From Parasutterella muris (GTDB lineage: Bacteria; Pseudomonadota; Gammaproteobacteria; Burkholderiales; Burkholderiaceae_F), in contig NZ_CALPCV010000001.1 in the NCBI RefSeq assembly GCF_943193095.1, positions 124,001-188,000 of the forward strand: a DNA stretch of 64,000 bases, written 5' to 3'. Each line of letters opens with the position of its first letter. Positions within the stretch are counted from its first letter, which is position 1. A model generated the notes under the pieces. The model was given only the letters and a program-made list of their open reading frames with translations, made no database searches and was not told where the DNA came from. This document shows, piece after piece, positions 8,780-17,240 of the stretch. Both the position numbers and the translations under genes were made by a program.

Positions 8780-11700
8780 ATGAGTCAGACGTCCATGTTT
8801 CGCTTAGACGCATCCAGAGCCCTGTCGGATTTTCGTACTGAAAGACTTCTTGAGAAAATTCGCCGTATCGCGCCTGACGCGGTCACACTGAACACTCGGT
8901 TCATCCATTTTGTAAAAACGGACGGCACCCTGTCGGCTTCTCAGTTCGAAACCATGCAGTCCATTCTCACTTACGGGGAAGAGGCGATTCTTACTTCCGC
9001 AAAAGAGAAATTCATGGTGATTCCCCGTCTCGGAACAATCTCTCCCTGGGCATCCAAAGCGACCGATATTGTCCGCAACTGCGGCCTGACAAATGTGCTT
9101 CGCGTGGAAAGAGGCACCTGCTTTGAGCTGATCATGAAGGACGATAAGCGCCTGAGCGAAGAGCAGAGAGAAAAAATCGCAGCCGTGATTCACGACCGCA
9201 TGACTGAAAGCGTGGTGGCTCCGGACGTGGCTCCGGAAGTGGTTTTTGCTGAGGCTGAAGGACAGCCAATGCGCAGCGTTGACATTCTTACGGAAGGCAG
9301 AACTGCGCTGCAGAAGGCCAATGTTGAGCTGGGTCTTGCGCTCAATGATGACGAAATTGATTACCTCATCGACGCATTTACGAAATTGAAACGCAACCCG
9401 ACGGACGTTGAGCTGATGATGTTCGCTCAGGCGAACTCCGAACACTGCCGACACAAGATTTTCAATGCGAAGTGGACGATTGACGGCAAAGACGAAGACA
9501 AGAGTCTTTTCGGCATGATTCGCGAGACGCACAAGAATCATCCGCAGGGCACGATTGTCGCTTACTCTGACAATGCCGCGGTTTTCGAAGGCGAAGAAGT
9601 TCCCCGCATGTATCCCCGCGGAAACGAAAACTCCGAGGGCGGCCGCGAGTACATTACGCAAAACGAGCGCACTCATTCCGTTTTCAAGGTTGAAACGCAC
9701 AATCACCCGACGGCGATCTCTCCCTTCCCGGGCGCCTCTACAGGTTCGGGCGGAGAGATTAGAGATGAAGGCGCGACCGGCCGAGGCGCTCGTCCGAAAG
9801 CGGGTCTGACAGGATTTACCGTCTCTTCTCTGAGAATTCCCGGCGCGGTGCAGGGTTGGGAAAATGACAAAGACGTCAGCGGCCCCTCGAAGGACGCACC
9901 CTATTACGGCGCTCCCAAACGCATGGCTTCGGCTCTGGATATCATGGTCGAAGCGCCTCTCGGCGGAGCTTCCTTTAACAACGAATTCGGCCGTCCGAAT
10001 ATTCTCGGTTATTTCCGCGCATTTGAAGCCAATGTCGGCGGACGCCGTTACGGCTATCACAAACCGATCATGCTTGCGGGCGGTATCGGCAACATTCGAG
10101 ACGATCAGACACACAAGCTGGCGCTTCCTCCGGGAACGCTTCTTGTGGTTCTGGGCGGCCCGGGAATGCGTATCGGCATCGGCGGCGGAGCAGCCTCTTC
10201 GATGGGCGCCGGGGCCAACAGTGAATCTCTGGATTTTGCCAGTGTGCAGCGCGGCAACCCCGAAATGGAGCGAAGAGCTCAGGAAGTGATCGATCGCTGC
10301 TGGGAAGCGGGTCTTGAGAATCCGATTCTTGCGATTCATGATATTGGCGCAGGCGGCTTATCCAATGCGATGCCTGAGCTTGCCGATCTTTCCGGTAAGG
10401 GCGCGAAGCTGGATCTGAATAAGGTGCCGATCGAAGAAAGCGGCATGAGCCCGCTGGAGATTTGGTGCAACGAGTCGCAGGAGCGTTATGCGCTTGCGAT
10501 TGATCCGAGCCGTCTGAAAGCTTTTGAAGAGTACTGCAGGCGTGAGCGCTGCCCCTATGCGATTCTCGGCGAGATCTCCGAAGATGATGAACTTGTTGTG
10601 ACGCGCTCGGAAGGAGAGGAGCCCGCGGTCGATATGCCGATGAGCGTGCTTTTAGGCAAGACACCCAAGATGCACCGAGTCGCAGAGCATGAAAAAGTTC
10701 AGCCGATGAAGGCGTTGAAAGACGCGGATACGAAAAAAGCCCTTTACGAAGTGCTGGAGCACCCGACCGTAGCCAGTAAGAAATTCCTGATTACTATCGG
10801 CGACAGAACCGTCGGCGGTCTTGTTGTCAGAGACCAGATGGTCGGGCCTTGGCAGGTTCCTGTATCCGACGCCGCAGTGACCGCAGTTTCCTATGAAAGC
10901 TTCCGCGGTGAAGCGATGGCCATGGGCGAGAAAACGCCTCTGGCGGTATCCAACGCGGCAGCGGCGAGCCGTATGGCAATCGGCGAAGCGATGACCAATA
11001 TCGTCAGCGCGGATGTGGATCTTGACCGTATTATTCTTTCTGCCAACTGGATGGGCGCCTGCGGCGTTCCCGGTCAGGACGCGGCATTGTTTGACGCGGT
11101 TAAGGCGGCAAGCGAATTCAGCCAGAAACTTGGAGTCAGTATTCCCGTCGGTAAGGATTCTCTCTCGATGAAGACTGCCTGGAAGGACGAAAGCGGAGAA
11201 AATAAGAATGTGATCTCTCCGGTTTCCCTGGTGGTTTCGGCAGCGGCTCCGGTGTATGACGTGCGTGACAATCTGCTTCCGATGTTTGCCGAGAATGTTC
11301 TTGACAGCTCGCTTCTGCTGATTGACCTCGGACGCGGTCAGGATCGACTTGGCGGTTCGGTTTACTCGCAGGTGACACAGAGATTTGATTCCGTTACGCC
11401 GGATCTGGACGATGCGGAAGACTTAAAGAAATTTATGCGTGTCATTCGCTCTCTTGCGGAAAAAGGCGCGATTCTTGCCTATCACGACCGCAGCGACGGC
11501 GGCTTAGCGGCGACGCTGTGCGAAATGATGTTCGCAAGCCATGTCGGTGTCGAAGTGGTTGCCGACGGTCTTGTGAAAGACGGCAAGACGCTCAATGAAG
11601 CGCTCTTTAATGAAGAGCTCGGCGCGGTGATTCAGGTGACCCGCGGGCGTTCTTCCGAAGTCGTGAAAGCGCTTGAAGCTGAAGGCCTTCAGGATACTCT

Positions 11701-12721
11701 GATGTATCTTGGCAACCTGATTCCGGAAGAAAATCTCAATATTTACCTGGAAGGCAAGTGTGTTCTCTCCGAAGAGAGAGCCAATCTGCAGAAGGCCTGG
11801 TCCAAGGTTAGCTGGCAGATTGCCCGTATGCGGGACAATCCGGAATGCGCTGACAGTGAAAATGATCTGATTTCCGACCCGCATCACGGCGGTCTTACAC
11901 TTGCGATGGGTTTTGATCCTGAAGAGAACATTGCGGCCCCGTATATCAATACGGGCGTCCGTCCGAAGGTTGCCATTCTGAGAGAGCAGGGCGTAAACAG
12001 CCAGAATGAAATGGCGAGCGCGTTTATGCAGGCCGGATTTAATCCGGTTGACGTCCATATGACTGATCTGCTTTCCGGCAGAGCGAACCTTGCCGAATTT
12101 GTCGGCCTTGCCGCATGCGGCGGATTCTCCTACGGCGACGTTCTCGGAGCAGGCGGCGGATGGTCTAAGACCATTCTGCACAATGCCGGACTTCAGAACA
12201 TGTTCCGCAGATTCTTTGAAAACCCGAACACATTTACGCTCGGTGTCTGCAACGGCTGCCAGATGGTTTCTCAGCTCAAGAACTTAATCCCGGGCGCCGC
12301 TCATTGGCCGACTTTTGAACGCAACTATTCAGAGCAGTTTGAAGCGCGTCTGGTCAATGTGAAGGTTATGGATTCTCCGTCGATTTTCTTTGCCGGAATG
12401 GCCGGAGCGATGCTCCCGATTGTCAACTCTCACGGTGAGGGGCGCGCGTATTGGAAAAATCAGGAAGACGAGGCTGAGGCGATTGCAGCGGCTTGTTATG
12501 CGGATTCCAAACAGATGCCGACAGAAGTTTATCCTCTGAATCCCAATGGTTCGCCCATGGGTAAGACGGCATTTACGACACCGGACGGCCGCGCGACGAT
12601 CATGATGCCGCATCCGGAGCGCAGCTGGCGTGCGGTGCAGCTCTCATGGCGCTCTCCTCTGCTGAAGGATGTATCGCCGTGGGCGCGCATCTTCCAGAAC
12701 GCACGAGTTTGGGTCGGTTAA
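8780..12721 (+). CDS. purL: Phosphoribosylformylglycinamidine synthase
   Basis: Large single-chain FGAM synthase of 1313 residues, which converts FGAR, ATP and glutamine to FGAM, the fourth step of purine synthesis. The N-terminal domain is followed by a linker with AQANSEHCRHKIFNA. The two AIRS-like synthetase halves include FKVETHNHPTAISPFPGAST and a GAGGLSNAMPEL stretch. The C-terminal class I amidotransferase domain has the nucleophile elbow GVCNGCQM and a distal MPHPERSWR catalytic His/Glu motif. Length equals other proteobacterial PurL proteins. The ATG at 8780 lacks an adjacent Shine-Dalgarno sequence; see the leader entry. It is monocistronic, with a terminator downstream. Confidence 0.97.
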   Translation: MSQTSMFRLDASRALSDFRTERLLEKIRRIAPDAVTLNTRFIHFVKTDGTLSASQFETMQSILTYGEEAILTSAKEKFMVIPRLGTISPWASKATDIVRNCGLTNVLRVERGTCFELIMKDDKRLSEEQREKIAAVIHDRMTESVVAPDVAPEVVFAEAEGQPMRSVDILTEGRTALQKANVELGLALNDDEIDYLIDAFTKLKRNPTDVELMMFAQANSEHCRHKIFNAKWTIDGKDEDKSLFGMIRETHKNHPQGTIVAYSDNAAVFEGEEVPRMYPRGNENSEGGREYITQNERTHSVFKVETHNHPTAISPFPGASTGSGGEIRDEGATGRGARPKAGLTGFTVSSLRIPGAVQGWENDKDVSGPSKDAPYYGAPKRMASALDIMVEAPLGGASFNNEFGRPNILGYFRAFEANVGGRRYGYHKPIMLAGGIGNIRDDQTHKLALPPGTLLVVLGGPGMRIGIGGGAASSMGAGANSESLDFASVQRGNPEMERRAQEVIDRCWEAGLENPILAIHDIGAGGLSNAMPELADLSGKGAKLDLNKVPIEESGMSPLEIWCNESQERYALAIDPSRLKAFEEYCRRERCPYAILGEISEDDELVVTRSEGEEPAVDMPMSVLLGKTPKMHRVAEHEKVQPMKALKDADTKKALYEVLEHPTVASKKFLITIGDRTVGGLVVRDQMVGPWQVPVSDAAVTAVSYESFRGEAMAMGEKTPLAVSNAAAASRMAIGEAMTNIVSADVDLDRIILSANWMGACGVPGQDAALFDAVKAASEFSQKLGVSIPVGKDSLSMKTAWKDESGENKNVISPVSLVVSAAAPVYDVRDNLLPMFAENVLDSSLLLIDLGRGQDRLGGSVYSQVTQRFDSVTPDLDDAEDLKKFMRVIRSLAEKGAILAYHDRSDGGLAATLCEMMFASHVGVEVVADGLVKDGKTLNEALFNEELGAVIQVTRGRSSEVVKALEAEGLQDTLMYLGNLIPEENLNIYLEGKCVLSEERANLQKAWSKVSWQIARMRDNPECADSENDLISDPHHGGLTLAMGFDPEENIAAPYINTGVRPKVAILREQGVNSQNEMASAFMQAGFNPVDVHMTDLLSGRANLAEFVGLAACGGFSYGDVLGAGGGWSKTILHNAGLQNMFRRFFENPNTFTLGVCNGCQMVSQLKNLIPGAAHWPTFERNYSEQFEARLVNVKVMDSPSIFFAGMAGAMLPIVNSHGEGRAYWKNQEDEAEAIAAACYADSKQMPTEVYPLNPNGSPMGKTAFTTPDGRATIMMPHPERSWRAVQLSWRSPLLKDVSPWARIFQNARVWVG

Positions 12722-12776
12722 GTCAAAACTATTCGTAAGTCCCGTTTTTACGGGTCATTACGCACAAGGTGTTTCA

Positions 12777-12810
12777 GAGCGGGCGGTCAAATAGGCCGCC
12801 CTCTTTCTTT
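12777..12810 (+). terminator. Terminator downstream of purL
   Basis: GGGCGG (12781-12786) pairs with CCGCCC (12796-12801), with flanking GAG/CTC, followed by TTTCTTTG. A weaker CCCG/CGGG hairpin lies 35 bases earlier. Confidence 0.65.
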
Positions 12811-12899
12811 GCGTGTAAACTTTCGGAAAGCATTATCAATAACGCAGGCCTGCACAGAGCTTTGGAGCTTTTAAGGAGCAGGCTTGTTTAGGAATTTAA

Positions 12900-14054
12900 A
12901 TGGACGAAACAAAAACTGAGCAGGACAACATTCTGAATGATCCTAATCTTGGCGAGATTCTCCAGCTCGCAGTGATCAACAGCAAACCGCCGAAACGCGA
13001 AAAATTCGATTGGGCAAATTTCAAACCGCAGGCAGTGAAGTCTGCAGAGGATCTTCCTTCCTATCTGGTTTTCGGACCTCTCAATCACGGCACTCTGATT
13101 ATCAATGCGGACGGTTTCAATGCGGAATGGTCCGATCCTGAGCAGAAGGCGAAGATTGTGCTGAATTGGAACTCGAAGACGCACAAGTACACCGCCTCTC
13201 AGGTTTGGGACGGTGAAGAGGGAAGCGCCACACAGCAGGATGACACAACGCCTCTGATTCAGGTTTTTGCTATGCTTTACGAAGACGGTTTTCCGAAGAA
13301 CTGGGACGCGAAAGCAAAAGAGCAGTTCGAAGGGAAGTACTATCTGACCTGGCTTGAAGGGAACGAGTGTCTTCCGACTTATTTCGCGGCTCCCGACGGA
13401 GTGTTCCGTGTCATCAGTTTCCCGGTGATGATCAAGAACCTGAGACACGCCCGTACCATCCTTGAACACATTTCTGCGGAAACGCCGAATTACGGATTCT
13501 TTGCGACTGCGACCCTCATGCAGCAGGATGTGTACTACAAACTCGGAACAGCTCCTGACTGGACAAGAGACATTGCCATGTGCATGACGCAGTCGATCGG
13601 TGAAACCGGTCTGATTCCTCAGGATATTCCGAGAACGGAAGAGATCGAAGGCGCTCAGTGGAATCATCTGGTACGCGACGCGATGATGCTTCACGTCTTT
13701 GTGCCGTTTGCCGGAATGAGAGACATGCTTCAGAAGCTCTCTGAGAGTCCGATGCCGATCATTGAGCGTACGGACGCGCCGATCCGCCGCGACCTGCTCC
13801 CCGTTGTGTCGCCGCAGGGCCTTCCTGAAAAGCTCAATTCCTTCACGCTTGACGATACGATTCAGGGAATTCGTGTGACGTATACCTTCCTTGCTCCGGA
13901 GATCGCGCTTGACGATCTGCTGACACTGGATTCGAACAGTCAGATTGATCGCCTGGAAAAGTTCTCAGACGCCATTCTTGATCAGCTGTCAGCCGACGTG
14001 GAAGAAGCTAAGCGCAAGGCCGAAGAAAAGCCAAGAATCGTCACGGAGCAGTAG
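12900..14054 (+). CDS. Hypothetical protein, 384 residues, family not recognised
   Basis: An intact open frame from ATG 12900 (AGGA 10 bases upstream) to TAG 14052-14054, flanked by terminators on both sides, so it is probably its own unit. The product looks soluble: no signal peptide and no membrane segment. It is acidic, with a Lys/Glu-rich tail (residues about 355-384, VEEAKRKAEEKPRIV) that could be helical. Trp and aromatic residues are common in the middle (EWSDPEQKAK, LVLNWN-like and PDWTRDIAMC segments). Codon use resembles its neighbours, which argues for a real, resident gene. The mix of domain-like regions slightly recalls large enterobacterial hypothetical proteins of the DUF4026 type, but I cannot support that. 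No function is proposed. Confidence 0.8.
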   Translation: MDETKTEQDNILNDPNLGEILQLAVINSKPPKREKFDWANFKPQAVKSAEDLPSYLVFGPLNHGTLIINADGFNAEWSDPEQKAKIVLNWNSKTHKYTASQVWDGEEGSATQQDDTTPLIQVFAMLYEDGFPKNWDAKAKEQFEGKYYLTWLEGNECLPTYFAAPDGVFRVISFPVMIKNLRHARTILEHISAETPNYGFFATATLMQQDVYYKLGTAPDWTRDIAMCMTQSIGETGLIPQDIPRTEEIEGAQWNHLVRDAMMLHVFVPFAGMRDMLQKLSESPMPIIERTDAPIRRDLLPVVSPQGLPEKLNSFTLDDTIQGIRVTYTFLAPEIALDDLLTLDSNSQIDRLEKFSDAILDQLSADVEEAKRKAEEKPRIVTEQ

Positions 14055-14103
14055 CGGATGATTTAGCGGCCGACCGCAGAGCGGCCGGTAGAGAATGCAG
14101 CAG

Positions 14104-14140
14104 ACGCTCACTGCAAAGAAAGCAGTGGGCGTTTGTTTTT
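14104..14140 (+). terminator. Terminator of the 384-residue protein gene
   Basis: An 11-bp stem pairs ACGCTCACTGC (14104-14114) with GCAGTGGGCGT (14122-14132), followed by TTGTTTTT. A second GC-rich hairpin without a T run lies just upstream at about 14067-14087. Confidence 0.75.
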
Positions 14141-14154
14141 ACGGTGATTAATAC

Positions 14155-14183
14155 AAAAAACCGGCGCTGAGACAACGCCGGTT
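14155..14183 (-). terminator. Terminator of the HdeD-like gene
   Basis: AACCGGCG (14159-14166) pairs with CGCCGGTT (14176-14183). On the minus strand the hairpin is followed by a run of T, seen as A at 14155-14160. It lies 36 bases past the stop of the HdeD-like gene. Confidence 0.7.
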
Positions 14184-14218
14184 AATTCAGTCAGAAGCGC
14201 AAAGTGCGGTTCAGCTTT

Positions 14219-14806
14219 TTACGATTCAGACTGGTTGCCGATGGATTTAACTTCCAGACCGAACATAACGCCTGTCCAGCCGTCGAAGATCAGTTCGATT
14301 GCGACGAAGATACCGAAGATCCAAACGGAGCTCTGAGGCCATCCCCACCACAGGCAGACGCCAAGCAGCAAAGAGACAATTGCCGAGAAGAGCATCAGTC
14401 CCCAGCCTTTCGCATCGGTATTTCTGAACGCGACCCAGCACTTAATCAAGCCCACGGCAATGAAGTAAGAAGCGAGGAACAGCGTGAGTGTTTCAGTACC
14501 GGCGACCGGATAGAACATCAAGAGCAAACCGGTTAACGCGGTCAGCAGTGCAAGAATGATCGCTGCCGTTCTTGCGCCCCATCCTTCAGCCTTCCAGAAA
14601 AGGGCGAGTCCTGTGCCGCCGCTCACCAGAAGCATGGCGCCGATGAAGATCGTGACACCGATGGAAAAGGCGATCGGAGCAAACAGACCGATAGTTCCCA
14701 GGACGATGCTGAAGATACCCCAGCCTATGATCCCGTTCGCATGCTGCTTAAGAGGAAGAACCAAATCTTTTTTGACGCGATCGTTGATATTGTTGTTGTC
14801 AGACAT
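14219..14806 (-). CDS. HdeD/DUF308 family six-helix membrane protein
   Basis: A 195-residue inner-membrane protein with six closely packed hydrophobic helices starting near residue 25 (IIGWGIFSIVLGTIGLFAPIAFSIGVTI is split between the first two). The FYPVAGTETLTLFLASYFIAVG and WGWPQSSVWIFGIFVAIELIFDGW phrases are typical of the HdeD (acid-resistance membrane protein) family. The biochemical role of this family is poorly defined. The start has an excellent Shine-Dalgarno, AGGAGG, 7 bases before the ATG. That site lies in an inverted repeat, so translation may be structure-controlled. It stands 71 bases downstream of the DUF2721 pair on the same strand and could be the last gene of that unit. 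Confidence 0.82.
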   Translation of the reverse strand: MSDNNNINDRVKKDLVLPLKQHANGIIGWGIFSIVLGTIGLFAPIAFSIGVTIFIGAMLLVSGGTGLALFWKAEGWGARTAAIILALLTALTGLLLMFYPVAGTETLTLFLASYFIAVGLIKCWVAFRNTDAKGWGLMLFSAIVSLLLGVCLWWGWPQSSVWIFGIFVAIELIFDGWTGVMFGLEVKSIGNQSES

Positions 14807-14811
14807 TTATA

Positions 14812-14861
14812 GCCTCCTAATGTTTGATGAGGTAATGATGGTTCAAACAAGAGGGAGGCTG
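14812..14861 (-). promoter_or_regulatory. Stem-loop hiding the ribosome-binding site of the HdeD-like gene
   Basis: On the minus strand AGCCTCC (plus-strand 14855-14861) can pair with GGAGGCT (14812-14818), which contains the Shine-Dalgarno. Inside it GTTTGA pairs with TCAAAC (14844-14849 and 14823-14828), leaving a 15-base loop. The nested stems share one axis and end 6 bases from the start codon. Pairing is read directly from the sequence; any regulatory role is inference. Confidence 0.45.
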
Positions 14862-14877
14862 TTGGATTATCGGACCA

Positions 14878-15315
14878 CTATGGGCGCCTAATCTGATCGA
14901 TGGAAGTCTTGAGTGTCCGCAGAGAAATTTGAACTTCTAGGACGAAAAACACCGTGGAAACCACGATAAATACGACGGCTGTCAGAAGGATCGTTGACTT
15001 CCAAACTTCAAAATTCAGATTCCAGAGATGTTCCAAAATGGTGACAAGAACCAGAATTCCGGCAAATGCGGCTGAGGTGGTCACTGCGAGAATGGCGTTC
15101 TTCAGCAAATGGCTTCTTTCATAAGTAAGTCGAATCGCCTGCTCAAGAATCGGATCGGTTTTAGGCGCTAGTTTGCGGCGTTCTTTTAAAAGCGCTCTGA
15201 CTCTGTCCGTGGTGGAGTTGTAGCGGGCAGTCATGGCGAGCAGCAGTAAACCGACGCCTGAGATCAGCGTGATCGGTGTTAAAGCATCGGAGAGCGTAAC
15301 GGCATACGAAATCAT
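14878..15315 (-). CDS. DUF2721 family membrane protein, copy 2
   Basis: A 145-residue protein starting MISYAVTLSDALTPITLISGVGLLLLAMTARYNSTTDR (one hydrophobic helix, residues about 12-29). A charged cytoplasmic segment follows (RVRALLKERRKLAPKTDP), then two more helices near residues 65-90 and 97-125. It matches the layout of the DUF2721 family, whose function is unknown. AGGAG lies 9 bases before the ATG. Its start is only 9 bases after the stop of a clear paralogue, so the two are certainly co-transcribed and may form a hetero-oligomer. Confidence 0.8.
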   Translation of the reverse strand: MISYAVTLSDALTPITLISGVGLLLLAMTARYNSTTDRVRALLKERRKLAPKTDPILEQAIRLTYERSHLLKNAILAVTTSAAFAGILVLVTILEHLWNLNFEVWKSTILLTAVVFIVVSTVFFVLEVQISLRTLKTSIDQIRRP

Positions 15316-15324
15316 TGTGCACTC

Positions 15325-15765
15325 CTACTGCGGATGGTCATGGTGGTGAACGGACAGCCCGATCGCTCTGACGGAAATTTGAACCTCGCCAACGTAAATG
15401 CAGCTCGAAAGTACAATGAAAATAACGGAGGCTAAAAGCATCAAAGATTTGGTCAGAGACAGATCAAAATCAAAGAGACGTTCTATGACGATTGCCAGAA
15501 TCTGCAGACTGCTGAACGCAGCGGAAATCATCAGCGTCAGAATTCCGTTTTTCAGAAGACTTGCGCGCTTGAAAATCAGGTCTATGGATTGATCGATTTC
15601 TTCATGAAGATCTTCGGGTTCGGCCGCTCTTTCCGCAAGGAGCTGTCGGATCCGTGAGGCGGCATGGCAGTAGCGCGCCGACATTGAGACCAGGAGGAGT
15701 CCTACTCCGGAAATCAAAGTAACGGGCGCCAGAGCATCCGAAAGTGTTGCACTGAATTCGAGCAT
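15325..15765 (-). CDS. DUF2721 family membrane protein, copy 1
   Basis: A 146-residue paralogue of the next gene, starting MLEFSATLSDALAPVTLISG. I chose the ATG at 15765 because GGAGAGG lies just before it and because the paralogue begins at the same place. An in-frame ATG at 15819 would add an 18-residue non-conserved leader. There are three hydrophobic helices (about residues 13-30, 65-90, 95-125) and a charged loop after the first. Family function is unknown. The gene is divergent from ruvX. Confidence 0.8.
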   Translation of the reverse strand: MLEFSATLSDALAPVTLISGVGLLLVSMSARYCHAASRIRQLLAERAAEPEDLHEEIDQSIDLIFKRASLLKNGILTLMISAAFSSLQILAIVIERLFDFDLSLTKSLMLLASVIFIVLSSCIYVGEVQISVRAIGLSVHHHDHPQ

Positions 15766-15901
15766 TATCCTCTCCAAAGAATCTGCTGAAATTGTAAGCC
15801 CGCCTCCTATGACCGTCACTATTTTGATGACGAACTTTGAGCGGTGAGGCGCCCGAACTCTAAAATATCGAATTATTTAATTTGTATCCGACTCAATTTA
15901 C

Positions 15902-16327
15902 ATGACCCAATCAGTTTTGGAGAGGCTCTCTCAGGACGCCATTATTATTTGTTTTGACTACGGTCTGGCACGGATCGGTGTTGCTATCGGCAATATGCTG
16001 ACAAAAACAGCTCGGCCCCTGAGGATCATTTCCTGGAAAACAAATGAGCAGAAGTGGAAAGAAATCACAAGTCTGCTTTCAGAATGGACACCTGCGGCGA
16101 TCGTGGTTGGCGTGCCTCGGCATGCGGATGGAGAACCGAACTCGATGACAGCAACCTGTCAAAAGTTTGCCAATCAGCTGGAAGGCAGATTCCATCTTCC
16201 TGTCGTGCGCGAAGATGAAAGATTCAGCTCAGTTGAGGCAGAAAGAGAAAACTCCGGGGCGGACTATATTGATGATGAGGCCGCGGCTGTTATTCTGGAA
16301 CAGTGGCTGAGAAGAAAGGAACAGTAA
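15902..16327 (+). CDS. ruvX: RuvX/YqgF family putative Holliday junction resolvase
   Basis: A 141-residue RNase H-fold nuclease. The usual acidic motifs are present: FDYGLARIGVAIGN near residue 20, VVGVPRHADGEPNSM near residue 75, EDERFSS near 105 and IDDEAAAVILEQW at the end. Besides a role in recombination, the family is tied to 16S rRNA 5' maturation in E. coli, so either function is possible. The TAA overlaps the ATG of the acyltransferase gene by one base. In many proteobacteria yqgF follows algH (yqgE), which is not seen here. Confidence 0.9.
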   Translation: MTQSVLERLSQDAIIICFDYGLARIGVAIGNMLTKTARPLRIISWKTNEQKWKEITSLLSEWTPAAIVVGVPRHADGEPNSMTATCQKFANQLEGRFHLPVVREDERFSSVEAERENSGADYIDDEAAAVILEQWLRRKEQ

Positions 16328-17163
16328 TGAAAAAAATTAAAGGCAGCGCTCGCTTCCTGAATGTGGTGATGTATACGCTCGTTTGTTTATTTCAGGCCTA
16401 TACCGCGTTTCAAAAAGCGGATCAAAAGAGCAAAGGAAGGATGCTCGCTTTCTACACAAGGCGTGTTTTAGAGAAGGCCGGCGTCAAGTGCCGCTACGAA
16501 GGCAGCGTGCCCGAGTCACTGCACGAGTGCGGTGTATCCGATGAAGCGCCCGCATGCATTGTGGTGTCCAATCATGTCTCATGGCTGGATATCTTCACGC
16601 TGGACTCTCAGATTCCGTCTCGGTTTATTGCGAAAGCCGAAATCGCAAAATGGCCGATATTCGGGCTGATTGCGCGCGCGATCGGAACACTTTTTATCAA
16701 TCGTTCGAGCAAGCGGGCGATTCTCAAGATTAACGACGACATCAGAGGAGCGCTCTGCAATCGCGAAACGGTGGCAATTTTTGCTGAGGGTACGACGACT
16801 TTCGGCAATGAGCTGCTGCCGATTAAATCCAACTTTTTAGCTCCTGCGGCCGAAATAGGCGCGGTGGTTCGTCCGGTCGTGCTGGTTTATATGGATAAAG
16901 GCAAGCCTGCAAAACAAGCGGCTTTTGCCGGCGACGTCACCTTGTTCGGTTCACTGTGGAATGTGGTCACTATGGAGGATGCGCATGCGGTTGTGCATTT
17001 TCTGGAACCGATCGTTCCGACACCGGAAATGACGCGCCATGACATCGGCAGGCTCTGCCAGGAACGAATGCGGGCCAAACTCAAGGAAATTTGGGGCAAC
17101 GAATACAAGGACGGCGACGCAGACGGTGCGTCCGTGCTTGCCAAGGCGATTGCGAACGGCTGA
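16327..17163 (+). CDS. Lysophospholipid/1-acylglycerol-3-phosphate acyltransferase (PlsC family)
   Basis: A 278-residue membrane-associated acyltransferase. The ATG at 16327 (TAATG junction with ruvX, AAGGA upstream) is preferred to one at 16303. It contains the catalytic NHVSWLDIFTLD box (HX4D) near residue 80, a RFIAKAEIAKWPIFG block, the FINRSSKRAI segment and the substrate-binding FAEGTTTFG box. These are motifs I to III of PlsC-type enzymes. A second, distinct PlsC-like gene occurs at 35556-36314, so this one may act on another lysolipid such as an ornithine lipid or lysophosphatidic acid. Confidence 0.85.
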   Translation: MKKIKGSARFLNVVMYTLVCLFQAYTAFQKADQKSKGRMLAFYTRRVLEKAGVKCRYEGSVPESLHECGVSDEAPACIVVSNHVSWLDIFTLDSQIPSRFIAKAEIAKWPIFGLIARAIGTLFINRSSKRAILKINDDIRGALCNRETVAIFAEGTTTFGNELLPIKSNFLAPAAEIGAVVRPVVLVYMDKGKPAKQAAFAGDVTLFGSLWNVVTMEDAHAVVHFLEPIVPTPEMTRHDIGRLCQERMRAKLKEIWGNEYKDGDADGASVLAKAIANG

Positions 17164-17240
17164 ACCAGAGAAAATCTTTGGAACAGAAGCCGAATGATAT
17201 TAGAATTCGATTAGCTCAACTGAGTAAACCTAATACCGAT

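Noticed and set aside
14067..14087. GC-rich hairpin after the 384-residue protein gene as the main terminator
   Set aside because: It lacks a T run; the 11-bp hairpin 17 bases further on is the better terminator.
15766..15819. Upstream ATG for the first DUF2721 gene
   Set aside because: The 18-residue extension is not shared with the paralogue, and GGAGAGG supports the ATG at 15765.
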